From: Xenopus tropicalis
Lineage: Eukaryota; Chordata; Amphibia; Anura; Pipidae
DNA: 64,000 nt
Direction of reading: 5' to 3'
Assembly (NCBI RefSeq): GCF_000004195.4
Contig: NC_030683.2
Location: 65,708,764 to 65,772,763, forward strand
Shown here: one piece after another, positions 10,341 to 42,813 of the stretch
How positions within the stretch are numbered: position 1 is the stretch's first letter
How the letters are laid out: every line of letters begins with the position of its first letter
Translations under genes and position numbers: made by a program
Notes under the pieces: model-generated
The model's database searches: none
What the model saw: the letters and a program-made list of their open reading frames with translations, nothing else
Told to the model about the DNA's origin: nothing

Positions 10341-11090
10341 AATCCAGTCACATGTTTCATCCCACCAGGTCTCAGTGATACCAATTAAATCATAATTTTC
10401 AGTACATACAATAGCCTACAGCTCTCCTTATTTGCCAGGCAGGCTTCATGCATTAGCCAGCATGCAGCGGAAATGACTACTTCTCCCTCTGATATTTAAA
10501 TTAGGTAACGGAGAGTTAGAGCTAAGGTGAATGTTTCCTTTGTAACAATGGACACTCCTTATCTGCTAAACTGTATGACCCCTCAATCCTCCCCCATGAC
10601 CCTTTGCTAATCCCACTGCCCCCTCTACACTAGCTTTCCCATAAAACTCTAATTCACCCAACCACCCCTCCCCTTGTCTAGGTTAAACACTCCTCCAGCC
10701 TCTTAGCCAGCCATTCTCTCTACTAGCACAGCGGACCCCCTTCCATTGAGGTGCAGTTCATCACGGCTGTATAGATTGTACCCCAAAGAAAAGTCAGCCC
10801 AGTGCTCTAGGAACCCAAACCCCTCCTTCCTACATCAAGACTTTAACCACGAATTTACCTCCCGCTGTCTCCCTAAACTTGCATGTGGCACTGGCCAGTT
10901 GGGTCATGCCCAGCCCCACCCAATAATTTGTCAACCCAATCAACCACATGCCGAACCCTGGCACCAGGAAGACAGCAACTGTTAGGTTGTATGGATCCGG
11001 ATAGATTACCCTGTCCACTTTCCTAACGATTGAATCCCCTATAACTACAAATTGTTTAGGCCTAACTCTGCTCTCCTCCACCACTACTAG
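9880..11090 (-). mobile_element. CR1-type LINE fragment (end of ORF1 and endonuclease of ORF2)
   Basis: On the minus strand, 11084-10830 contains FVVIGDSIVRKVDRV, the SGNH-esterase block I of CR1 ORF1 proteins, followed by an internal deletion. From about 10395 downward lies the start of the ORF2 endonuclease: YDLIGITETWWDE, then an open stretch (10340-9867) with GGGVCLYVK, GDFNYPDIDW and DLVISN. It stops before the reverse transcriptase. The reading frame is broken between the two blocks (10440-10830), so this is a dead fragment. Confidence 0.85.
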
Positions 11091-11313
11091 AGTGACTGGT
11101 CAACCGGCTGTTAGAGAGATCAGTCCCATCTAGAACCGCCAGTCCAGAGTTCATGCTCTCATCTTCTTCACACAATTTGGCAAATCTGTTGGGAGGCACA
11201 AACCCTGGCTCAGCCTCCCTTTTTCTTTTCACCACACTAGATTTTCTGTCACCCAGCTTACTGCCCTATCATCCTTTCCCTGCTAACCTCCTCTTAAACT
11301 ATCTGACCACGCT

Positions 11314-11348
11314 ATTATATATATATATATATATATAATATATATATT
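11314..11348. repeat. (TA)n microsatellite
   Basis: About 35 bp of alternating T and A at the outer edge of the CR1 fragment. Confidence 0.9.
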
Positions 11349-11349
11349 G

Positions 11350-11925
11350 AAGTAGTATGCCTAGTGCCTAACGCAAGGGCTTAGGCAGGTTCTTTGTCTG
11401 AGCAAAGGTAGAGTAATTTGGCAGCTCTGCATGCCTGGGTCTCAGGTAAATAGGCAGCTTTGCATGCCTGACCTCTTCACTACATACTCCTGTGGATCCT
11501 TAGAAGTTGCTTAGCTAATTTCACATGCTGCAAACTGCCAGCAAGGAGGGAATAGAATCATTGTTGGAAGACAGCTCTGCATGCCTCCATCCACAATGTA
11601 ACAAATAAAGGCCTGTAAATAATAAAAAGAAATTAAATGAGTAGTACAGATTCTGTCCTTCACCTCAAAGGCAGAACAAAAGAACTGGAAAGGAGAGGTG
11701 GAACCAGCCTATATATCCTGAGGGAAGGGACAAGAGTCTAATCCTTCTGTCCAATGGTATAGCCAGATATAACACACACGTTTGCATTATAGACATTCTT
11801 TACAAATATATCTGGTAAAAGGGAGCGTTTTTAATCCAGAATGTGAACCGAAGACCAATTTCCCTGCTTAAGTACCCTCCCCAACCACATTTGCTGCCGT
11901 AAAGGAACTTTGGGAAATGACAGTT
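11350..11925. other. Unassigned non-coding stretch
   Basis: No gene or classified repeat recognised. It contains the recurring phrase CAGCTCTGCATGCCT (three spaced copies, one with TTTGCATGCCT), suggesting an old LTR-like or satellite-derived sequence, but no paired ends or coding region were seen. Confidence 0.4.
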
Positions 11926-11931
11926 AAGCTG

Positions 11932-12065
11932 GCCATACACGCACCGACAATATCGTACGAAACCTCGTTCAGCCCTGAAGGTTAGTGGTGGATTTAACGA
12001 TCTTTTGTGAGACCGATGGTCACATTAAAAAGATCGCAAATCGCCACGTGTGTGGCAACCTTTAC
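11932..12065. repeat. Half of a palindromic MITE (CTGGCCATACACG family)
   Basis: Starts GCTGGCCATACACGCACC and contains ATCGTACGAAACC and a TGTGTGGCAACC end. I recognise the GGCCATACACG start from abundant frog palindromic elements; only one arm is clear here. Confidence 0.5.
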
Positions 12066-12139
12066 AGTAAGCATGATAGGATTCTTTTTTTTTTCCAGGT
12101 TCCCTCATAGTAGCAACTAATGATATATAAAAAGTTTAA

Positions 12140-13620
12140 AATTACTAATAAAAAACACACACATACAACCATATGCAATAGGAACAAGTCTACTAATTAG
12201 ATGCCATATTAAGAACCACGGAAGCTAAAAGAACATTGTTGGTAGAATTTACTTCCAGCTTATAATGCCTCAGAAAAGTTCTGGTTCACTGCCAGCTGGC
12301 TGTCTTGCAAACACCGCCACTTGGAACCATCTTTTCCACTGCACAGGATGTTGACATCAAGGAGCAGACACCCACCTGGGCTGGGGGTGTTTGTTTTAGG
12401 ACCCCCTTAAAGAATTTAATTATTAATTGGGCAAGGCATGAACTAATGTCTGTAAGGGCAGATACTTGCACCTTTAGTGCACTTAAGCCTTTACCAATTC
12501 CAGCCTGAAAGAAGGGTAAAACACTGCTGACTGGAGGAGAAAATGGATCTTATGTAGAAAATTTTATACATTTCTCCCAGACACTGTAATACATAGTATC
12601 AGCAGATGACTCTGGCTCTTAAAAGCATGAAAACTACAGGCTGAGAAATCTTTTAATAATTTTGACTACTTAACTTCCAAGCCATTAAATTCAGGCTTTA
12701 ATGGTCTGGATACAGAATGGTACCTATCTAGCATGGAAGTCTCAAAGCAGGAACCACAGCTTGACTAACGAGGACAGAAAATCAGAATGGAATTATTGCA
12801 ATCACCATGACTTTCTCTTGACAAATCTTCTTTCGGACTGAATGGATTAATGGGATCAGTAGAAAGACATACTGTTACTAAATCCACGTTTAAAGAATGG
12901 GAAAATTCATGTTGTCCACCCAAGAGCTCCCAGACGTCGAAGATATCAAAGAATCTTCTTCAGCTTCCCCTTGGGAAGAGGTACTAGATTCCTCTGTGTA
13001 TCAAGGTAAGCGCCCAAACATACAGCTGTAAAGATGAGACAGGGTTGCTCTTCTTATAGCTCACTAGCCAAATTAAGCTGTATAAAATTTGTCATCTACA
13101 TAATGATAAGCCCTGATACTTCGCTTTAAGAAGACCAATAAAGCCACTAGAATCTTCAAAAACACTCTGCGAGAAGCAGACATACCGAAAAGAAGGCAAA
13201 TGAGTTAGAAATGGCCCTACTGTGAAAAGAATCTGAGGAATGTGTTTTATCGTTGGGTAATTGGAACTTGTAAAAAAGCATTCTTTGGGCCCCATTCAGT
13301 CTTCCCAGTGTATGGCCTGGATAATCGTTGAAAGTGACTCCATCTGAACATTGTAGGTTGATAAAACAGTTTTACACCCTTAGATCTAGGATTAGTCTGT
13401 AATCTCTCAAAGCCTTTAAACAAGAATGAGGTGAGAATAAATGGCACTGGTAGGATAGCTTTCTGAGGAAGCTTTTTGACATACTGGTGAATAGCCTGAT
13501 ACTCGGCTGGAGTTGATGGAATATCCAAAGGAACGTAGAGTAGAGTCTGAGGTGGTTGATAAAATATATTGAGTGCCCTAGGTAAAGCAAAGTCCCTCAG
13601 GAAAAAGTCCTAAAAATTAA
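12140..13620 (-). pseudogene. Decayed DIRS-like retroelement (reverse transcriptase and tyrosine recombinase remnants)
   Basis: Read on the minus strand with several stops and shifts. 13528-13100 gives RDYRLILDLR, then AFLQVP and a broken YHYVDD (the catalytic box, about 13085-13110), in the order expected for reverse transcriptase. Farther down, 12471-12286 gives KVQVSALTDISS and KFFKGVLKQTPP, resembling the N-terminal helical part of DIRS tyrosine recombinases (SAxxxF ... FLKGVxRxRPP). No inverted repeats were found. The assignment rests on motif order; a Ngaro- or PAT-like relative is possible. Confidence 0.55.
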
Positions 13621-14064
13621 GGTTCATTTACTGCACATAATTGAATCCTTTATTCTGCAACAATTATTCTCAACTCCACCAAATTTCTTAATTTCCTTAA
13701 TGTTATGAGGAGTTATTCTGGTACTGTATTTTCCTAATTCATACCAGAGCTGGTTGTTGTTACCAAGTACAAAATCTGTTATGAAAGTGTATTTGGGCCA
13801 CAGACTTGATATAATGTTATAGCCCTATAACCCCTCATGAATACATACTAAACATTTTCCAAGCTTCCTGTTCTAATAATTCATCACTGCTGCATTGGCA
13901 GCTATTTTATGTCCATGCTGTTAAGAACTTGAATGCAATAAGTAATGGTTTGAAAAATAGTGTGCCATATGAACTTTCTAAAGTTCACACATATCTAAAA
14001 TGTCCAGTTGATATTTCTTACATACCATTGTAAATCTCAAATTATAGTTATTCATGAGCATTGT

Positions 14065-14475
14065 GAAAAATTATTTTAAAGGAGAATGCAAGTCAAAATT
14101 TAAAAAGCATACTGCCCAATAGTCCTCCTATTGTTTAGTAAAAACGCCATACTTTTGGCTCACCTAATTAAATATTTACTCAGTCACACTTACTTCACAT
14201 TTTCTAGAACAGGCAGCCATTCTCCCTTCCTTTCCCTCCTTGCTTTATACTGCACGTGTCCCATTCCCTCCCTCCCTCCCTCCCCTCTGCCAGATCCGCT
14301 TCTGATTGGCTGGTGGGCATGTGTAGCTCAGAACAGGAGACAGGATCAAGTTACACACATGCTCAGAGAATAGGAAGGCTGCCGCTGGCAGCCTACAGGA
14401 AGGGGAGAGAGATTTCAGTGATGTCACTGTAGTCTTCACACGGCTGTAGGCTGCCAGCACCATATCAGCTCCAAC
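14065..14475. repeat. T2-type MITE, truncated, abutting CR1
   Basis: Begins TTTTAAAGGAGAATGCAAG, the TTAAAGG start typical of Xenopus T2/Kolobok MITEs. About 240 bp of it recurs in inverted orientation at 61255-61490, including the GCACGTGT and CCAGATCCGCTTCTGATTG stretches. It runs directly into CR1 sequence at about 14475. Confidence 0.6.
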
Positions 14476-16118
14476 TACACAGTGGTTGATACAGGATATG
14501 GTGCTTAAAGGGTTACACACGATAAATGTAAACAAGGCACCTGGGCCAGATGAAATACACCCTCGGGTACTGAAAGAGCTAGGGGCAGAATTGCAGTGGC
14601 CCTTGTTTCTGATATTCTCAGGCTCGCTTTCATCAGGTATGGTACGTAGGGATTGGAAGAAGGCGAATGTCATTCCCATATTTAAAAAGGGAGTAAGATC
14701 TCAGCCTGGCAATTATAGGCCTGTAAGTTTGACATCTGTGGTGGGCAAGTTATTTGAAGGCTTGTTAAGGGATCACATTCAAAATTATGTAGTGGAGAAT
14801 GCCATTATGAGCAGTAATCAGCATGGCTTTATGAAGGACAGGTCATGTCAGACCAATTTAATTGCTTTTTATGATGAGGTAAGTAAGAAGCTGGACAGTG
14901 GGGATGCAGTAGATTTAATCTATTTGGATTTTGCCAAAGCATTTGATGTTTGCACATGGATAGAAAACTGGCTACAGGATCGGGTACAGAGGGTGGTTGT
15001 TAATGGCACATTCTCTACTTGGAGTAAGGTTCTCATTGGGGTCCCTAAGGGTTCTGTACTGGGTCCACTTTTGTTTAACTTGTTCATAAATGACTTAGGG
15101 GAGGGTATTATGAGTAATGTATTAGTGTTTGCAGATGACACAAAACTCTGCAGACCAGTCAATTCTATCCAGGATGTGACATCCTTGCAGCAGGATCTTG
15201 ACCAACTGGCCATCTGGGCGGCTAAGTGGCAGATGAGATTTAATGTGGATAAATGTAAGGTCATGCACCTGGGATGTAAAAATATGCAAGCCCCGTATAC
15301 CCTTAATGGGACTGCACTAGGCAAATCCATAATGGAGAAGGACCTTGGAGTCCTTGTAGATAATAAACTTGGCTGTAGCAAGCAATGCCAGGCAGCAGCT
15401 GCAAGGGCAAACAAGGTTTTGAGCTGTATTAAAAGGGGTATAGATTCACGGGAGGAGGGGGTTATTCTTCCCCTTTACAGAGCACTGGTAAGGCCCCATC
15501 TAGAATATGCTGTTCAGTTTTGGTCTCCAGTGCTCAAACGGGATATTATTGAGTTAGAGAGGGTCCAGAGAACCAAACTAAGCTGGTAAAGGGTATGGAA
15601 AGTCTCAGTTATGAAGAAAGACTGGCCAAGTTGGGTCTGTTTACACTGGAGAAGAGGCGCTTAAGAGGTGACATGGTAACTACGTATAAATATATAAGGG
15701 GATCATATAATAACCTTTCTAATGTTTTATTTACCAGTAGGTCCTTCCAACGGACATGAGGGCACCCACTCCGTTTAGAAGAAGGGAGGTTCCATTTAAA
15801 TATTCGGAAAGGACTTTTTACTGTGAGAGCTGTGAAGTTATATAGCTTTAAGAAGGGGCTGGATTCTAAGCAAGTGAGGGAATACAGGGTCATGGGAGAT
15901 AGCTCTTAGTACAAGTTGATCCAGGGACTGGTCCGATTGCCATCTTGGAGTCAGGAAGGAATTTTTTCCCCTCTGCGGCAAATTAGAGAGGCTTCAGATG
16001 GGGTTTTTTGCCTTCCTCTGGATCAACTAGTAGTTAGGCAGGTTATATATAGGCATTATGGTTGAACTTGATGGACGTATGTCTTTTTTCAACCCAACTT
16101 ACTATGTAACTATGTAAT
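14475..16118 (+). mobile_element. CR1-type LINE, 5'-truncated copy with 3' end
   Basis: Begins inside ORF2 just before the reverse transcriptase and ends with the CR1 3' tail (GGTTGAACTTGATGGACG ... ACTATGTAACTATGTAA). Its 3' part is close to the copy at 59110-60827; relative to that copy it lacks 57 bp of ORF2 after AKAFD. Confidence 0.9.
14486..15589 (+). pseudogene. CR1 ORF2 reverse transcriptase (truncated)
   Basis: An open stretch of 367 codons with reverse-transcriptase blocks in order: [63 protein letters not shown], and FADDTKL (FADD codons 15128-15139). Compared with the copy at 59327-60604 it has an in-frame loss of 57 nt (19 codons) directly after AKAFD, where the AVPHKRLL helix should be, and a small indel after LERVQR causes the stop. 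The endonuclease is absent. Not a host gene. Confidence 0.88.
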
Positions 16119-16129
16119 CTCAGAGAAGC

Positions 16130-17470
16130 AAGCAGGGATATGGGAATTTAGATATGCAGTAGGTACTTAAAAAGAATGCCCTTAGACTTACTTTTAATTT
16201 ATATTAACCTTTCATTGTCCTTTAATGCATTTTAATTATTCTCCCTAATTATTAACAGGTAATTTTTGTAGTGTGACTGAATGACATACCTCCACTGTAC
16301 ATGTAGTTCAAAAGCCAAATACAAATGTGATGTTTCTGACATCCCAATAACAAACTACTGTTGTTGGGGGCACATTTGGCTCCCAAAGCCATGCTCTTAA
16401 GAAACATAAAGAAACATAGTATTAAAGAAAATTCTAGCAATTGTTAAAAAACATGGCAGGTGTACCAAGTGTTAGTCGGGGGCTGTCACCAGTTCCCACC
16501 CCGCTGATGTACACAGATGTTTCAACAAATTATGGGGCCTAAGACAAAAGTGAAGGGTTCCAAAAAAAAAAAAAAAAAATAGTACTGAACAATTTAGCAC
16601 ACTTCTACTTCTATTTCTACTAGCCAGGATGATCCTTGCAGATAATGGACAGTGAGCTCTCCATTAACCTTAGGCATGCCATAAGGATTACCGAAGGAAA
16701 CATTACCATATTTATGAGCATGTCATAGTGTAACACACAGCCATGTTTGATTTTTTTTTTCTCCTTTCAAAGCAGAAAAACCATATGCAATGGTTCCAAT
16801 GAGATGGTTTAGTCAGAAATATTTGAATGATGAATGGGGCAGACTAATTATTGATGTTTTAAGATGGCCCATTATTCACCTTAGCAGATCCATGCAATAT
16901 CCATAACAATTTATATGCATTCCATTCCCCATGTACCATATATGTATCTGTCAAGGCTAAGTAGATATTGTAGGGCCTCCCTAGATAAGCCCCATTTGGC
17001 ATCATGTTTTTAAATTAACTTGCATTTCATATAACTGTATATAATTACTTATTTTAATCCAAGGAAGATTGATATCGTGGCCATATCTGCTTTCCACATA
17101 TGCTCTTCATTTTAATTTGGATATTCACAAATCTCCATCATTGTATTGTGTTTGTATTTATGACTGTTAGATTAGTGAAAAACTCAATAAAACGTAAAGT
17201 TGCTCATATGAGAAGTATAGTCTGTTAAATGTAAAATATATAAATATCTTTTTCTAATACAGTCCCTTTCAAGTGACCCTAAGGCAGGTGGATATGGAGG
17301 GCAGTTGATAAATGCTATAAAAAAAAAAATTCTTTAAATGAATAACTATTAGTCTTAATAGTTTTGGGGCAAACATAAACCACCTTGATTTCACCAGCTT
17401 TGTTACTAATTTTTCAATGCTTCCCTCCCAAAGAACATTGATATAGTAAATAATAAATTACATTTATTTT
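16130..17470. other. Intergenic DNA without recognised gene
   Basis: AT-rich, with a short A-run (16562-16580). No ORF longer than about 60 codons and no motif or paired termini that I can support. Confidence 0.5.
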
Positions 17471-17813
17471 TCTTGACTAACCTCTGACACAGACCAGACT
17501 GTACAGTCCTGCACAGGTCCGGTTGGGCAGACTCGTGCCCTCCCCATGACCCCCTACCCAGACTCGCTACCTGACTTTGACAGCAAATAGTTAACTAACC
17601 ATCTAACCCGGGATCTGTGCAACAGTAAGTGATGTTGCTCCGGAGCCAGATCAGAAGGGTAAGGGCGAGAATGGAAGGGATCACTCCCTCACCGTAGCAG
17701 GGTACCCAGTCAGGTTACCCACTGACTACCTGCAGGGTGAGAGAAAGGACTCTACCAGACTGCATTCCACAATGTTTATGTTTTTGCCCCTTCTCTCAAC
17801 ACTTTTAAAAAGG

Positions 17814-17980
17814 AATGATGAGCAAATCTGTCCCATATCCCTTTGCCCAAAAAAAATTGGATTTTTTTTTTTTCCTCAGTACAAATTTTTGCAGCAGTTT
17901 CATGAAAATATTCGCCAATGGCGAAATGCAAATTTCACAGCAAATTCATGCCTGGCAAAAAATTTCACTTATCACTAAAG
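17814..17980. repeat. Palindromic MITE fragment (TTCGCC family)
   Basis: Ends GGCAAAAAATTTCACTTATCACTAAAGG and contains ATTCGCCAATGGCGAAATG; the start ATGATGAGCAAATCTGTCCC is the weak inverse. The family is common in frogs; this copy is decayed. Confidence 0.5.
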
Positions 17981-18304
17981 GTAAGTAAAGCAATACAAAA
18001 AGTTACATAGAAGTCACAGTCCAAAGAGGTGCCTGTGTGCAGCTCCAATGAAGAGAATAGGATCCCACTAGTCTAACGTATCATAGTATATTTGGGTCTT
18101 TACACACAGCTGAGATAATTTAAGGGGAGTTTGTTTCTACTTATTGGGCAATTGCATACTCACAGCTTACCACATACACACCAAGTGGGTTTTGCTGTTA
18201 TATTATGAATCCTTAAAAGATATGAAAAAAAAAATATAGAAAGAGTGTTCCTTTTAAATGCAAGGCACTTAAGTTGTTATTATTAATCTATACATTTGCA
18301 ACTT

Positions 18305-18920
18305 GTTCATTCAACAGCTTTACAATTTGGAATTTCAGCAGCTAAGTTGCTAAGGTGAAGTTTACCCTAGCAGCTAGGCAATGGTTTGAATGGGAGATTA
18401 GAAGATGAATAAGGCAGGGCCTAATTAAAAAGAAAATTAAAAGTAACAATAAGAAAATAAAATTGTAAAATAGTTTTGTGGCTGTCAGCATGTCAATTTA
18501 AAAACTAAAAACACAAAATGAAGACCAAGTGAAAAGTTGTTAAGAATAAGACATTCCATAGCATACTCATGTTCAAAATCATGTTATCTTTACAGAAGTC
18601 AATCCAATAACCAATCCAAACATTGTAGGTCTCTTTAAAGGGGTTGTTCAGCTTTTAATATAATGTAGAGAGCAATATTCAGAGACAATTTGCAATTGGT
18701 CTTCATTTTTTTAAAAAAATATTTTTTCACTTTTTTTGGAGTTTCAGCAGCTATCTGGTTGCTAGGGTCCAGTGTTCTGTAAGGGAACACAGAAGATATC
18801 ACAAAATGGTGCCTTGAGTTAAAATACGTAAAATGTAAATATTTATTGTATAAGTAATATACATTATTGCTATGCATACAAAATACAAAGTTTGTAGTGT
18901 TGCTCATTCAAAATAATTAA
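18305..18920. repeat. Two partial copies of a TTAAAGGGG-type MITE
   Basis: 18325-18570 matches the later part and 18635-18800 the start (TTTAAAGGGGTTGTTCAGC) of the element seen nearly complete at 43817-44382 (shared CAGCTATCTGGTTGCTA and AATGAAGACCAA blocks). Confidence 0.6.
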
Positions 18921-19084
18921 CCTTAAGTTTTATAAATTTCCATATTTTTGGTAGTATAACAGAACCCACTGTTACATACTATTCAGTTCATTGAATACAA
19001 ATTAAGGAATCCCTGCTAGGCTCTTCAATTTAAAACTAAGCACTGTTGCCATAAAGGCAGACACAAAACACCATAATTTCTTGT

Positions 19085-19090
19085 TTTATT
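19085..19090 (-). promoter_or_regulatory. Candidate MTHFR polyadenylation signal
   Basis: AATAAA on the minus strand, about 690 bp beyond the MTHFR stop codon. It is the first canonical hexamer I noticed downstream; use is not proven, and alternatives such as ATTAAA near 19230 exist. Confidence 0.35.
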
Positions 19091-19775
19091 AAAATCCTAC
19101 TTAAAAATAAGTTAAAAACATACAAAATAGAAGGTGGACATCTGGCAAGCAATGAATAAAAAGACACACAACTGCTAAAGACAATGTCCTGGAGACCTTA
19201 CACTGAAATTTAACCTGTAGTGTTCACTCTTTTAATGTTCAAGCATGTGAAGCAGCAGACAGTATTCCTATAATTATAAGTAGGTGTAGTGCTATACAAT
19301 AAGGCCTATAGAACACAGGGTGTATGATCCTCTGGTATTTAGCATGTTACTTAGTTAAAATAGAATCCACAAGTCAGGGCTGGGACTAGGGGTGGCAGAA
19401 GAGGCATGTGTCTGGGGCACAATGGTGGGGGGATGCTAGGCATATACCTCTTTGTCTGCCTCCCTTAGTACAGGATACTGGAGAATTGCCAGATGGGACT
19501 TTGCCATTCGGCAGCAGCCTTGGGTACACCTTCTGCTTGGACGGCACTGCCACAAGTGCATGGTTGTATTTGGGTGCTTCTCACTGGCAGATAATAAGGT
19601 TTAAACTAAAAAAAAAAAAAAAAAAAAAAAAAAGAAGGGCACAGAATTTGTTTGGACGGGAGGGAGGAAACAAAAAGCACAATTCATTGCAAATCCATTT
19701 GAATAAATTCTGTTGCACTTGGATTTCTCCATTAGCCACGAGGTAGTAGGCACAGCAGCAGGATACAGCTATTTC

Positions 19776-39655
<19,880 letters not shown>

Positions 39656-40081
39656 CCTGAGACCACTAAAAACAGATTTTAGACATTAATCATGCTTTAT
39701 TAAATTCTTTCTAGTAATTTTCATAAAGTTTCAAAATCTTTCAGTACATGCAACATTAACTCAAGTTAAATTGCTATTTGAAAATTATACATAGTTTTGC
39801 ACAGTCTCTCTACTAAAAATAGAAATATATGCATTCTGCTTCCACAAGCTGCTGCCTCGTTTTACATTATGCAGAAATTCTATAACTAGTTTAATGCCAT
39901 TTTTTTTTTTTTTTACTATTTTCTTTGTGCCCCGAATTCAACGTCCTCCCCCATTTTATCAATTTGTTTCATGGTCCCACCAGTTTCAGTGCATTTTTTG
40001 TTTTGTTTTCATGGATTAATTTATGCCACCATTTCACTTTGTTGCTGGTTTTTTTTGTTCAATATAAAAAATGCTTACTTT

Positions 40082-40321
40082 TAGAGATGTGCCAAATCCA
40101 GGATTCGGTTTGGGATTCTGCCAAGTTTCCACATTTTTTAGTAGGATTCGGATCCGGCCAAATCCAAGTGCCTGGCTGAACCAAATCCTTAAAATCATGT
40201 GATTTTGGTCAAGTGAACACAGAAGTAAAAACTTCTGTGTGCCTTCGGTAGCCTTATTTGCATATGCAAATTAGGTATCAGTTTGGCCAAACCCAAAAAT
40301 AGTGTATTCGGTGCATCTCTA
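40082..40321. mobile_element. hAT-type MITE (TAGAGATG...CATCTCTA)
   Basis: 240 bp, inverted ends TAGAGATGTGCCAAATCC and TATTCGGTGCATCTCTA, flanked by the 8-bp duplication CTTACTTT (40074-40081 and 40322-40329). In the 5' UTR intron of MTHFR. Confidence 0.88.
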
Positions 40322-41586
40322 CTTACTTTTAGATTTAAAAATGGAAGCACCATCTTAAATCAGTCAGTGTCATAATTTTCCCCTTATGCATGCCCCATGT
40401 TCATGACATGCTGACTGTACAAGTAGGTAGGAAGAACACAAGAATGTAGTAGAAAAGTACTTTATTTAATCTTATGTGCAAATAAATACAGGTTTCCAGT
40501 AGATAGCTGCTAGCCACCAGGCCCCTTACAGGGGGGGCTATTGTCAGAGTAGGTGAGGTTTTTGAACTGTATGCTGGGGACACCAGACTGCTAGCAAATG
40601 TTACTATAGCAGGCTGGCCAGCAAGCAGGGCAGCTAGATGCCCAGCTGTACTGTGTGATATAGGGTAATGATACTGTATACCAGTGATCGCCAACCAGTG
40701 GCTCAGGGACAACATGTTGCTCACCAACCCCTTGGATGTTGCTCTCAGTGCCCCCAAAGCAGGTAGTTATTTTTTAATTCCTGACTTGGTGGCAAGATTT
40801 GGTTGAATAAAAACAAGATTTACTACTAAATAAAGCCCCCTGTAAGCCACTAGTTGCATAGAGGCTACCTAGTAGCCAATCTTAACCCAAATTTGGCATC
40901 TCCATGAACGTTTATGATGCTTGTGTTGCTCTCCAAGTCTTTTTACATTTGACTGTCGCTCACAAATAAGAAAGGTTGGGGACCCCTGCTGTATACAGTA
41001 GGCTCAGATGCAGAAGAAGCTTTGTAAACAGAACCAGGGCTGCCAGCATGGAGACCATGCCGTGCTGCACTTCACCTTTCATTCATTGGTGGCCAGTTGC
41101 TACTCCAATTGGATGCAGAAAAATCTGCTGCTAATGCTACAGAAGAGGATGCCCCTGGAGGAAAATGAAGAAGCTGACCGAGAAGAAGGAAGAACAACGT
41201 CTGTGAACTTTAAAAATAACTTCCACTAAAGACCAATATTACTTTTTTCCCCTGGCCCCTAGTTTTATTTTTTTTTTTTAAACTGGTAAGGCTTGGCCTG
41301 CCTTGCCAACCAATGACCTTTAGTTAGGTAGGGGGCCCTGGTCACTAATAATCCTTTGGTCAAAAGTGTTTTACTGTTCTTTAGTGCTCATGTCTGTGTA
41401 GCCTTTGTACTATTCTGGGTGGGCCCAGAAAATGAAAAATTGAAATGGAAAGTGCACTCAGATTTCTGAATGTGGCCCAGTATGTAACACTACTGTAGTT
41501 GTACATATTGAAGTGGTAGGGGGGTGTCAATGATGAAGTGTGTATTTAGGGGTGTCAATGGGATAAAGTGTTTGTAAAGAAGGTGA

Positions 41587-41645
41587 TAAGTCATAACAGG
41601 ATTCTGGAAACAAATTCCTTTAGGCTCTTAGAAACGTCCCATTTA
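41587..41645. repeat. Direct copy of part of the nearby hairpin arm
   Basis: ATAAGTCATAACAGGATTCTG and then AACAAATTCCTTTAGGCTC repeat the sequence at 41925-41960 with one or two differences. Confidence 0.85.
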
Positions 41646-41868
41646 CATCGGCTTGTCCCATTTACATGGGCTTGTCCCATTTACATGGGTTTATCCTATA
41701 GAGTAATGCTATAGACTATAGACTAAAACCCACTGGGTTTTCAATGCAAAAGCCAGGATAATAGCTGATCAGATTCCCAACTACAGACCGGTTTCGCCCT
41801 TCTTGGGGCTCATCAGTGTAGTGCAGGGTTTTCTGATCAGCTTAGGTAGAGCCAGGAGTGGGGATTCA

Positions 41869-42050
41869 CGAACAAACTAAAAGGGTTGAGGAGACCGCCT
41901 CATACGTATGCAAATAAGTCATAACAGGATTCTGGGAACAAATTCCTTTAGGCTCTTAGAAAAGTCCCTAAAGGAATTTGTTCCCAGAATCCTGTTATGA
42001 CTTATTTGCATACGTATGAGGCGGTCTCCTCAACCCTTTTAGTTTGTTCG
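41869..42050. repeat. Perfect inverted repeat: two 82-bp arms with 18-bp loop
   Basis: Arm 41869-41950 is the exact reverse complement of 41969-42050; the loop is GGCTCTTAGAAAAGTCCC. No protein reading frame of note. Confidence 0.95.
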
Positions 42051-42305
42051 TAAAGAAGGTGATGTAATACTCAGAAAAGTCCAGTTGTTTTAGACTTAAT
42101 TCTTCTAGATACTGCATATCATGACCTGGATGAATGAGAATCTTCATAGACAAGGTGATGTAATAGTTTAACTGATACAGAACTGTAGTCTAGTCTTAAT
42201 TACTGTTGAAAATGTGAAATGCCTCTTCCTGATCAACTGCGGCAAAACACATCTGAAAAGACTACTCAACCTGTATTTTGAAAGCAGAAGGACCTAAGGC
42301 AAGTA

Positions 42306-42633
42306 CAGGTATAGGACCCATTATCCAGAATGCTCGGGACCAAGGGTATTCCGGATAAGGGGTCTTTCCGTAATTTGGATCTCAATACCTTAAGTCTACT
42401 AAAAAATCAATAAAACATTAATTAAACCCAATAGGATTGTTTTGCATCCAATAAGGATTAATTATATCTTAGTTGGGATCAATTACAAGGTTCTGTTTTA
42501 TTTCTACATAGAAAAAGGAAATGAGTTTTAAAATTCTGAATTATTTGATTAAAATGGAGTCTATGGGAGACGGGCATTCCGTAATTCGGAGCTTTCTGGA
42601 TAACGGGTTTCCGGATAAGGGGTCCGATACCTG
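42306..42633. repeat. Palindromic MITE, CAGGTATGGGA family, well-preserved copy
   Basis: CAGGTATAGGACCCATTATCC ... GGTCCGATACCTG, flanked by TA on both sides. Nearly the same as the copy at 58260-58587, so both are probably young. Confidence 0.9.
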
Positions 42634-42813
42634 TACTGTACAACACAACAGAACAATGTGACAATGCAAAATTCAGTATGTTTTGTTTCTTGATTCCTAG
42701 AGCTAATCAGAGAATTATGGTCTCAAATAAAAATTTTCCAGCCTGTTTACAAAAGCACAAAATACATAGTGCTGAATGCTGTAAAATTTGATAGCAGTGT
42801 GTTTTGATACATT

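Noticed and set aside
11350..11925. Solo LTR of an endogenous retrovirus
   Set aside because: Repeated phrases and a possible AATAAA are present, but no TG...CA ends, duplication or coding partner could be shown.
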